In this document: in pieces, positions 27,601 through 39,600 of the stretch
Position numbering within the stretch: the stretch's first letter is position 1
How the letters are laid out: each line of letters starts with the position of its first letter
DNA from: Pisaster brevispinus
Taxonomy: Eukaryota; Echinodermata; Asteroidea; Forcipulatida; Asteriidae
DNA length: 64,000 nucleotides
Assembly: GCA_023634235.1 (NCBI GenBank)
Contig: JAMKCF010000022.1
Coordinates: 4,208,541 to 4,272,540 of the forward strand
Reading direction: 5' to 3'
Position numbers and translations under genes: made by a program
Notes under the pieces: model-generated
The model's database searches: none
The model's input: only the letters and a program-made list of their open reading frames with translations
Told to the model about the DNA's origin: nothing

Positions 27601-30600
27601 CATATTTGGAACCCTGCAAGCTCTCTGCAAGCTTGCTGCAAGCTCGCGGCAAGCTCACGGCAAGCTTGCGGCAAGCTTGCCATCATGTTCTCTGCAAGCT
27701 TGCAGCAAGCTTGCAGCAAGCTTCCTTAAATTTCTGTAAGGGTGTGAAGTTGCTTTGCTCTTTCATGTTTGCACTAGTTCAGACAGGCGTTGCATACTCC
27801 AAATTGGTCAGACGAAAGACATTGCCAGAGCATATGTATTGACTATTAGCTCATTTGACCATGTAGTCTACATGTTTGTCCCATTTGAGGTCAGACTGGA
27901 TGAAGATTCTGAGCAATTTTACTGTTTCGCACTGCTGTATTGTAACATCATTCAATGTTAGGTTTAAGGGGTCCGGGACTACTACTTTAGCTTAAATAGA
28001 CAAACATGTCTCACACTCTTCAGTCTCCCAATGATGACTAGAGCAAGCTAGTCCAAACGCTGAGACCAATTAAGAACTCACTCCACGGCAGTGAAGTTAA
28101 TAACGAGAAGTCCCCTCGATCTGATCCACTATTAAGCTAAAGTAGCGGCAGTAGAATAAAAAAGCAAGAACCTAGTTCTGTAAGAACAAATCTACATTAG
28201 TAGATATACACATGGTGTTACCACAAACCGAATATACATTGATACCACACCATGCAAAGCCTCAAAAAGTATATGTTTGACTCAGCTATGACAATGGCAA
28301 GCCAGGTGACCACAATATCTAAGGCTGTTTTCATGTCAATTAGGAATATTGGCAGAATACGGGATCACCTCACAAGGGAAGCTGCCGAAACCATTGTCCA
28401 TGCTTTCATCACATCCAAAATGGATTCATGCAACTTGCTTTTATACAGAATTAACAACATACACATCTCTCGTCTTCAACGGCTACAGAATATTGCAGCA
28501 AGTATGATCATGTACACCAAGAAAACAGACCACATCACACCCGTGTTAGCTGACTTGCACTGGCTCCCCCATCCAACAAAGAATTAAATATAAACTGTGC
28601 CTCATTATTTTCAAGAACTTACAGGGTGATGCCCCAGCATATCTAAGCGATCTTGTGCATTTATATGCCCCAGGGCGTCCTGGCTTACGGTCTTCACCAT
28701 GTTCACAACACAAACTCCTTCAGGAAAAAACGGTGAATCATCGATGGGGAGAGAAGCTTTCAGAGCACAGCACCGAGGCTTTGAAACTGTGAAACTTTCA
28801 AACTCACTTGGCACGGCACATATTCAAGAACAGTTTAAAATCTCATCTGCATAAAGAAGCATTTTGTTAACTCTATTTTCTACTTGTGTGATGCTACTTT
28901 CATTTGTTTTTTTAGTTGTTTTCTGCAGAGCAGTGCCATGAGCGTCGCTTGCGGCGGATACCGGCGCTTTAAAGTTTCCACTATTATTATTATTATATGA
29001 AGACCTTGTTGGCGTGTCGTTAACAACGTTTGAAAACACTGCGTGGCGTGACATGACCATGGGATTTACAATGGATGATCGATTGATATTCTCACTGAGA
29101 TTTTGCATTTTGTATTTGCTCCAGCTCTGCACCCACGTTTTTTAGCAATACTAATATCTTTCAGAAGTTGCCGTGTCCTGGGTGGAAGCACAGTATTTTG
29201 TAGATGCTTACCAAATTGCAGAAGTGTTGAGGCAGAATATTGTTTAACAGATGCCATGATTTCAGCCTTGGTAGTGGTATGCATAGTCAATGTACAGTTG
29301 CTGCAGTCCGGCAAGATTTCAGAGTTTAAAAATCTTGAAAAGTATTTCATAAAAATTACATACATTTTGCAGATAAGGTACTACAAACACACAACATGGA
29401 GGAACAAAGGTAGATGACTAATACAAATGGTGATTAAAATTTATTCAAAAATTGACTTTCTGCACAAAGCAGAAATGGCTGCTCACTACAAGAAGAGCGC
29501 CCTTACATGTATATGCAGGGTACATGTAGTTGTGGTGCAAGATGTTGTTCATTATTGGATCATGGAGCTATAAAAGCTGCATGGTTGGACGTCCGACGTC
29601 CGTCATATTTGAAATTGGGTTTTTTGTAATTGGGCGCCTAACAGGCTGCCACATTCTAAAGATCGCTCCTGTTTTTCTTCAGTTTTACTGATTTCCTTTG
29701 GTATTCTGACTTCTGATCTTGGACTATAGCTGAGTTTTTGATGTGGTGACCCGTTTGACCAAATCTCGGGACGAAATGTGCTGAACTTAAGGAGATATAT
29801 GAGGTAACATTTCCGTACCTTGTCTGGTACCTTCAGGGCTGACGACATTTTGGCTTTTCTGCTTACAGCTTACTGAGCTACACAGAGCTCACACAATAGG
29901 TTTCACCACCTCAATGAACACTGACTTTGTCATACGAACATCTTAACAAAGCCTGAACAATGGTACCTGCTCTGCTTTTTGTGTTCTGGATTGTCCTGAA
30001 TCCATGTACTGTGTGTGAATGGAGTCAGCGTACTGCAGTCTCCTGCTCAGCATCTCTGCACCGGAAAGCCAAGTTGTAAATTCCTAGGGGCAAGACTACC
30101 CTTTTACAGCAATTCATCTGCCACATTTCAAACTCAATGTCTTAGATGTGGTGATATTAATCCAAATCCTGGCCCACATCCGGTTCGACAACAATTACCT
30201 TCTACCGATTGGAACCTCACTGGCCATAACGGATCCGGTCTGCCTCTTCAAAACCCCTGCCATTCGATGGATGACCTCAAACGTTTCAATGATCCAAGCA
30301 TAAAACTTCCCCTTCCAACATGGCACTTATTGAAATCACTAAACATACTTGCCAGACCTCCCACTCACAGAGGATGCAGAGCTGGTATGCGTAAGCAACA
30401 CCGTCACAGATCTTTAACTATTAGACCCATTACGTATTTGCAATAAAAGTCGAACAGGTCACAATCCAAACAATCTTCATCCCATCAAATGTAAACCTAT
30501 CCGGAATATCCATGATGGCACCCTATGCGTCTGTGTGTGGAATGCTCATTCCATACGGAATAAAACTGCCATCTTGTCTGACTATATAACAGAGAGAGAT

Positions 30601-33600
30601 ACTGATGCAATGTTCCTGACCGAAACCTGGCTCTACCAAGATGACCATGTTGTTATTGGTGAATGTTCTCCTCCCGGTTACTCATTTATTAACTTTCCCC
30701 GCGGAGGAACCAACTTCCATGGAGGAATTGGCGTGATCTATAAGACCCATCTGAACCTCATGGCTATCCCTAGCCCCATCACTGCCACCACATTTGAGTA
30801 TGCCTTTGTGACGAACCACACCAAGTCTATACTCTTTATCGCCATCTACAGACCACCCCCTTCGCAAGCTAATAGGTACAGATCATCAGAGTTCCTGGCC
30901 GAATTTTAAAATCTTTTGGTTGAGGCAGATAAAATCCCTGGGAAACACATCATACTAGGTGACTTTAAAATTCACATTGACCTTCCATACAAACCAGAGT
31001 CTTCAAAATTTCTCACTACCCTGTCCAGTGCTGACCTCTACCAGTTTATTTCCGGTCCTACCCACACACATGGTCATACCCTGGACCTTGTTATCGCCCG
31101 TTATGGTGATGACCTGGTTCGTGATTTTGTCATACATGAGAATCTCATGTCGGATCACCATGCCATCCACTTTGAACTTAACTGCGAAAGCAGTGCTTCT
31201 CCGAGAACTCGTTCAGTACGACGTGACTTTCGCTCCATGGATGCCGACGAATTCCGAAACGATCTCAATGATAATCTCAAGCCCATACTACAACTTCACA
31301 ACATCCACGACCAGGTTGAGTTTTACAACTTGACCATCAAAAGTCCTTAATATTCATTGTCCACTGCATGTATTGAATCGCCCGCTTCGCCCTAGAGCAC
31401 CCTGGTATAATAACGCTATCCACGTAGCAAGGAAAATCAAGCGGCGATTTGAACGGAGGAGGCGCAAGACAAAGTTGGACTCACACCGACAAGCTTATCA
31501 ATCACAGCTCACTGTATTAGCACATATCTCATCCAGACTGCAAAAGCTGCTTACTTCAAAGAGAAACTGGCTACGAGTAACACAAAGGACATGTATAGAA
31601 CAGTTCACAAACTGCTTAATAATGATATTACCAAGTACCCAACAGCCTCATCAATGATAAACCTTTGTAACAACTTTAGCCATTTCTTTACTGACAAAAT
31701 TGTTAAAATTAGATCCGAGCTTGATTGTACATTTAATGTAGAGTTTGTTACATCAAAATGCCAGGATTCCAACATTCCTTCTGATATTGTTCTTTCACAG
31801 TTTGATATTGTTGATGATCAGGAGATACATAGAATTATCAGTGGCTCTCCAAACAAATACTGCTCTCTTGATCCCCTGCCTACCTGGTTGCTCAAAGCAA
31901 ATATTCATGTCCCGTACATCACTCATATTGTTAATTCTTCTTTCTCGACTGGTACTTTTCCACGTTCTCTTTGCCAAGCCATCGTTACGCCCATACTCAA
32001 GAAGCACAATCTGGATCCTAACACACTCAACAATTATCGGCCTGTTTCTAACATTCCTTTCCTCTCCAAAGTTTTAGAGAAGGTGGTTCTGAGCCGTGTC
32101 AATGATCATCTCCATGACAACCATCTCCACCAGACGTTCCAGTCTGCTTACAAATCTAACCATAGCACTGAAACAGGTCTTTTACGTGTTAAAAATGACA
32201 TCATGCGAGCCATTGACAAAAATATGGCAGTTCTGCTCGTTGCGCTTGACCTGTCGTCTGCCTTTGACATAATCGACCACAATCTTCTGATTCATCGACT
32301 CTGTAAATCGTTTGGTTTTCAAGGTTCAGTTCTGCATTGGTTTGATGGTTATCTTGCGGGACGCCGTCAACGTGTTGGCATCTCTGGTGCTGTTTCTGAT
32401 GAACAACCCGTTAATTTTGGTGTTCCGCAGGGTTCTGTTATCGGACCATTGCTCTTCACCTTTTACACTCAACCAGTCTGTTCCATCATTGAGAATCATA
32501 ACATGATGTACCACATTTATGCAGATGACACCCAAATTTATACTTATTTCAACCCTTCAATTGCAGGTGAATCAGATCGAGTACTCAACAAACTCTCTTC
32601 TTGCATAACTGACATTCGACACTGGATGACTTCCAACAAAATGAAACTTAACGATAATAAAACACAGCTTTTCGTTGCAGGTAACACACGTGTCTTGAAC
32701 GCACTGCCAGTAATTGCCCTTGAAATTGGTAATTCCATCATTCGTCCATCTCCCACATTTAGAAATCTTGGAGTTGTATTTGACTCTACAATGTCCATGT
32801 CTCCTCACATCACATCCGTCTGTCAATCTGTTAATTTCCATTTACGCAACCTCCACCGTATCCGCAAGTTCATTGACCACAACGCCTGTAACCATGCAGT
32901 TCGCTCGCTCATTATATCTCGCCTAGATTACTGCAACTCTTTATTGTATGGTGTCAATCAGGGTGAGATCAACAGATTACAGAAGCTACAGAATCGTGCC
33001 GCAAGACTTATTTATTCTGCTGATCGATCTCACAATGCATCACAACTCATTACCCAACTACACTGGCTTCCATTGAATCTCCGTCTTCTCTTCAAATTAC
33101 TTCTTATTGTATATAAATCCCAACACGGTTCTTCACCCTCCTATCTTTCAGACCTATTGTTCTCTTACCACTCAGGTCGGGAGGGGCTTAGGTCTCAATC
33201 TGATACTTCTCGCTTACAAGTCACTATCAACACAAAGGCAGCAGCAGACAAAGCATTCTCCATCGCCGGTCCAAAAGAATGGAACAAAATCCCACATCAA
33301 ATTCGAGCCTCACCATCCATTCAGACTTTCAAAACATCCCTCAAAACTCACTTGTTCTCCAAATCACCATAGAATCTACTTTCCTGTACATCTCCAGGTG
33401 TCTGATCTTGTTTAAGTTGTTTAAAGTTGAAATTGTTTATTGTTTTCATTGTAAAGTGCTTTGATCTTGTTAAAAGCGCTATATAAGAACCTGTGTATTA
33501 TTAATGTCAAACAAGTACCAATCACTGGTTTCAAATTTAAATTTGAGCACAAAACATCTGAGATCTACTTGGTAGAAAGAAGCACTTTTCACACTTTGCC

Positions 33601-36600
33601 CGGCCCTTGGGGGTCTGGAGACCACTATAGTATTACTTTTATTTATATTTTGACATAAGTACAAAGTTAATACTGATTGTTATATGCAATTAAACACTGC
33701 ACAGTCTGACAGTGGAGAAACAATTTATGAACCGGTTCAGGGCTCGAATTTGACACTGGACCGCAGGCCAGAGGCCAGTGATTTTAGTGTTGGGCCAGTG
33801 AACTTATGAACGTACAAGTCCGGCGGTCTTGTGTTTTTGAATAATAACACGTCACTGTATTTTTAAATTAAACTGATCAATTGAGTATTGAAGTATTACC
33901 CACAAGAAAAACATGATAAATCTTCTCTTAGTGCTTGGTACAAAAACAGCTCAAATGTGAAAATGTGTAGACTGTTCTTCTCATTTTGATTCCGTAACAA
34001 ATTTTCTGGTCCAGTAAAAGTTTTGAGCTACAAGCCCTGCAGTCTTGTGGATTTTTCCCCCAAATTCGAGCCCTGCAGTTGTACCCTCATAAGAAATTGT
34101 TTAAGTAGGTGTGATTAGGGGTAGGTTAAAAACATTGAAAAGGATACTGAAAAAAGAAAACTATTTTGTTCCCTAAATATGTTATTTGTTTCTGCGCAAT
34201 ATAGTTTTGCACTCTCTAAATGTTATTTAATTCTCTCGATTGTTATATGCAATTAAACACTGCACAGTCTGACAGTGGAGAAACAATTTATGAACCGGTT
34301 GTACCCTCATAAGAAATTGTTTAAGTAGGTGTGATTAGGGGTAGGTTAAAAACATTGAAAAGGATACTGAAAAAAGAACATTATTTTGTTCCCTAAATAT
34401 GTTATTTTGTTTCTGTGCAATATAGTTTTGCACTCTCTAAATGTTATTGAATTCTCTCGAAGGAACAAGGGATCTCAATAGTCAAGGGAACGAAATAGAG
34501 TTTGAGGAATGAAATATTTAAAATTTTTGTTTTTATCTTTGTTTTACCGTTTAAGCTTTTAGGTACATGAACCTGTCTCTTTAGAGGCTCCTTAGAACAG
34601 CATGCTATACGATTGTTGCGGTGAACACAATCAAATGATCTAAACAGATGGATAGAGGCCCTCAACATAAACAAAACACTCTAAGGCCAAACAATAACTG
34701 TAAACATGCCTATTGGATAATATGCATACACTGTTGTGCTATCCTACTAATTTTGTCAGTAGGTGTTTTAGCACTTTGGCAACCCTTCTACACTATTTCT
34801 ATTGTCAATCCCCAAAGAACAAAATACAGTAACAGAGATGGTCAAACCACAACCAGGGCCCAATTTCATAGAGCTGCTTAAGCACAAAAATTTCCTAAGC
34901 ACAATGAAATTTTGCTTACCAAAATAAGGTTACCAGCCAAACTACCCTGTCACGTGTACAGTTTGTGACTGGTATCCTGCTCATTTCTGCTGAGCAGGAA
35001 ACTATTAAGCATTTTTTTCTGCTTAAGCAGCTCTATGAAATTGGGCACAGGCCATTAGTAAAGAACAGCTGGTATTCCTCGACTATAATGTTGACAGCTA
35101 TAGTGACAGGGTGGTTGTCTTGTAATATTAGAGCGTAACCTCAATGACCCTGTAACAGTGGTACATGTGTGAGTGCTAGGCCTATACGGAAATTATACCG
35201 AGGGGATTGTTGTTTGGCTGGCATTTTCTTGGTCAATGAATTGCCCCAAAATAAAAGGCTTTCTGATGTTCTGTGGACTTGATAGATTTTGATCATTTCC
35301 ATGGCAATCTTCATGGCAGTGAATACATTCTTTTCTTGGTACAAATTATTGGAGAGCTGAAGATTGATTACCTCTGTAAAACCTCCCAAATCCTAACTTT
35401 TGTTCTGCGAAACTTATAGCCGTGTTCACAGACAGACCCAACTCGACTGCATTACGTCTTTAGGAAACGTCTTGATGGGAAACACTAAGAACTGGCTGAA
35501 ACAAATACAAGTTTGGTGGAAAAACATGTGCCCGACGCCGGACTCGGCTGACGGCTATCATCGGCTCCGTCTGGGACACTGTACCTAGCTTTCTAAGTGA
35601 GTCTTAAGTTAAGTGCTAGTGTTTTGTTAAAATTAAAAAGGTAGGCATGTATTATATAAAAATAACCGTAAGTTACACCTGTGACATTTGAAGTTTGATA
35701 GACTACAAAAATGGGCAACTTTGTATAGTGTAGGCCTCAAAAGCAACCGTTTTTAAGTTGTTGTAACTCTAAATGTTTTAATTACTGTCAGTGTTTTTAT
35801 ATTATAAAAAGCTTTTTAAATACTATTAATAAACACCTTGGAGAGTTTATGCACTCTGATTGGTCGAAGAAAAGTGGGGGTGTATTAACATGTGGTATAA
35901 AGACCGGCTCAGTGAACGAGCGAACAAATCATCTCATTTCTTTGTGCGTATTTATTTTTAAATTTTTTTCAGCAGAGACAGATAGTGTCGCGTGCGGAAA
36001 CATACCACGCGTAGGCGTGAATGCGCAGACAATGTATCAATTTAGGGTAGCTGGTACGCGCATGAAACAAACATAATGCAAAGTCATAGTCTGGTTCTTG
36101 AAAATATGTATAAACAGTTAATTATGTGTAAGAGATTAGGTACCACACAAAAGTTGAACAGCCAAACGATTGGCCCTTGAACATGAGTAGAACATTTCTA
36201 AAAATAACGGCGAAAGAAAAATCACACATTCTGACGATTTTTACAGGTTTTTTTCGTTATAAGGCATTTATTAATGGGAATAACAGTGCGATGAGCCGGT
36301 CTTCACTGCGTGGTAATGACCTTGGTTGGTGGTTGGCCGCTGTCGGCTCGGTCCATTAACAGCGGCCAACCACCAGCCCGGTCATTACCACGCAGTGAAG
36401 ACCGGCTCATCTGTTATTCTCTAATTAATAATAGTTTAGTAGGCCTGCATAAAGAAAATAAAGAGTTGAGAATGTCTAAAATCAGACACATTTTTTACAG
36501 AAGGTTTTAACAGAAGGCCCTGCCATTTAATGCTTTGGCATTAATTGTTTCATTTTTATTATGGTAAGAGGGTGGGTTCTAGCATGGACAATTTTTTGAT

Positions 36601-39600
36601 GTGGATTTGTAATCTCTTAACCTGCATTTAGTCTAAAAAGTAATCAGTTTTTACACAAATGAGGAAAACATTTTTGTTTTCGTTTTTAGATTTCAAATTG
36701 CTTTCAAACTGAAGACTGTGTTAACCCTAACCATGCTAATAACAGACCTGAATCCTCCAATGTTGATATGGTTTTACACACAACCCTGGTGTCTTTCAAA
36801 CTTGGCATGACTTGTGTTGATTATTAGGTGTTCGGGCACTCCGCCTGGAACACCTCTTGTTTTTGTTCGTTTTTTAAGGTGTTCGTGCAATATGTGCACA
36901 AACACCTCTTGATATTGTTCTGGGTTATTTTAGGTGTTCGGCAAACAGCCGAAAACCTAATGTTATTGTTCTGAGTTTGTTTGTTTGGTGGGTTTTTTTT
37001 TTGGGGGGGGGTTTCCACTTTATCTGAGAACCTTCTCTCGCAATTTTCGCAAAAAATATAACTCCTAGAGACTTGAAACTTACCATGTACCTAGACCTTA
37101 GTGTATAGAAGAAACCGCAACTTTTTCGGGATGATGTCATCGATGACGTCATAACATCAAAAACTAGACATTGAGAGTTTGTGTACAAACTCAAGGTGTT
37201 CGGAATTAACTGACTGCGTAATTGAAAATAAGGTCAATATTGTTTGCATGTACCTTTTGTTGATCTTTATGCAAGATCATAGCATGAAGGTTTGACATAT
37301 AAAACTTCAACTTCCGGTTTTGATAGGAACTAAAGGTCAACTGGGGTCACACATCGTACAAGATGTCTAGAATTGCCCAAAAGCTTTAAATTGGTGTAAT
37401 GATTATTCATGTACCACGTTTCATTAATAAAATACACATTTTTGTATGTGCAAACTTATACTTCCAGTTTGGACCGGAAGTTAAGGTCAAATGGGGTTAC
37501 ACAATGTAAAAATTTGTAGAATCGTGTAAGGGTTTTAAAATCACGTAATTATATTAATAATAAACACATTTAAGTAAATGAGATATGAATTGTTATTTAC
37601 AAAATTTAAACTTCCAGTTTCGACCGGAAGAAAAGGGGGTCACCCTCTGAATGTTATTTGTTACTCGGCCGGAGCTTTTTATGGTGCAAGTATCTTACAT
37701 GTAGCATTTATGGTTCTCCGATTATGATTTTTTAAAATATTAAACGTTTTTTTATTGTTATGACGTCATCGATGACGTCATCGGACCGTAACAATTTGGG
37801 TGTCATATACATACTACGATCTATATACATAGTAAGTTTCAAGAAAAAACCCTTCTTGGTTTATGAGAAATTGTCATAAGTGCCAACAAAATAAAGTATT
37901 CGTATTCTTGGAATAAGTGCGAACTATAGCTCGAATTGTTTAAATACCTGTATCTGGAGAGGGTTTTGTCACGTCACATTCCTTATGAAATTATAACATT
38001 CCAACACTAAATGAAGTAGCGAAACTTGGGTGTAAGTACCGGTGATGTAGGTAATAAGCACGGTATGTAAGGTGTATCTTTTATAGGTGATAGGTGATTA
38101 GTACTATATGTCAGGTGTACCTTTTGTCTACACCTAGTAGTATATATTTGGGGAAATTCGGGAGTACGGTAGTACCAATTGACCAATGGGGAGTAGACGA
38201 TGCCCGATGTGGTCGCCGGACCCCGAAGACTTCCAAGGTGTGGCTGGACGCAGGACGACGGACCAGCAACATGGACAGCTACTTTCCTGACTACCACCGT
38301 GTCAATTAAATAATCATCCGTACTACCTGAGCCAGTTTCCTTAGCCAGACCAGGGGGTTCGTCGCCCGGTACTCTTGATCTCCTGTAAGTAATGCTGCTA
38401 GTGTTTCTATCCAAATTATTCCATTCGGCTTTTGAGCAAATTTCCATTTTCTGCTGTTTAAGAAAGTTATAGTTCTCTTGATTAAAGCGGGTTTCTTTTA
38501 TGCATCTTTTAACTCGCAGGGTTTATGGCACGAGGCACAGCCTAACAAGGGAACTGGCATTCACCAACCTTCATCGTTGTATTAAATTGTTATGGTTAAT
38601 ATAGTATTATTTTAGTTATGAAAATATCCTCGCAACTATGTTGGATTTCTTGCTTTAAGTTGCTTTTAATTTTGTCAGCATTAATCCTGCTAACTGCTGT
38701 TGCATTAATATTATAACGCTGGCTCCATTGCTACCGTACTTCAATTAAAAGCATGCACATTTTGTTGCTTTGTAAATAAGTTGCTTTGCAGTTCTTTAAC
38801 TTCGCATTTATGATTAACACTTGATTTATTTATTCTTCATAAAACGTGTTTTTTGAGAATCAATTTAATTGTTTAAGTCCTGAGTCTTGCGTTGCCCTGT
38901 GACTATGAACCGTTCTTTACATTTCACAATTTCATCCGTGACAGAAATGAACGTTTGAATTCTGAATTTTGAACTTTCGGTTTCAACCGGAAGTGAATTA
39001 GGTCTTATGGGGTCACCCTTTGAATGTTATTTGTATAACTCTGCCGGAGCTTTTTATGGTGCAAGTACCTTACATGTAGCATTTATGGTTCTCCGATTAT
39101 GATTTTTTAAAATATTAAACGTCATCAGGTGTCGAGTTACATTAATTCAAAGGTTAATATTTGAAAAAATAGATTTTCACAATCTGTACATCATCGAATA
39201 CATGTAGGCCTGTCATGACTCTAAAAACGCTCCACACAATGTGACCTCATTTGACCCTGATTTCCGGTTCAAACCGGAAGTTAATCATTTCAAAAATTCA
39301 TATCTCAAGAACTACTTATTGTATCATCACAATTTTTATATCAGATTGTAGGTCTGTTAACCTGCTCAAACTTTTGCACACAAATGATACCAATATCATT
39401 TAAACTTCTGGTCCTAAACGGGCATTACAGCCAACACTAGTATTAACCGCATTTAATTTGTGTATGAGAAAAGTGCTGTTAGCTGACTGTTCAAAGTCCA
39501 CGAAGCCTGTGCGTATAGTCCCACATATTGGAAATTTTACATGGACGGTGATGCTGTATCAAATAACTGTTCATGCTTTTATCCCGCACTCTGCTGGAAC

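Larger units (their letters stand above)
29960..33500 (+). mobile_element. CR1/L2-like non-LTR retrotransposon with 2A-like motif, nearly full length
   Basis: Order: a short hydrophobic leader ORF (29,960); an ORF with a 2A-like motif (30,015-30,446); an APE endonuclease (30,535-31,350, one stop at 30,907); a connecting region in shifted frame (31,373-31,590); an RT (31,591-33,372); and a 3' UTR ending AAAGCGCTATATAAGAACCT then TGTATTATTA (~33,500). Two frame changes and one stop break ORF2 upstream of the RT, so this copy is inactive though young-looking. The 5' boundary is uncertain; 29,401-29,959 is unassigned. Confidence 0.82.

Noticed and set aside
27091..27729. 179- and 195-codon ORFs on opposite strands (KLAASL / RKLAESL)
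   Set aside because: Produced by palindromic AAGCTTGC repeats; same words in all frames.
38007..38447. 146-codon minus-strand ORF as a gene
   Set aside because: Lies wholly inside the solo LTR; no recognised domain.
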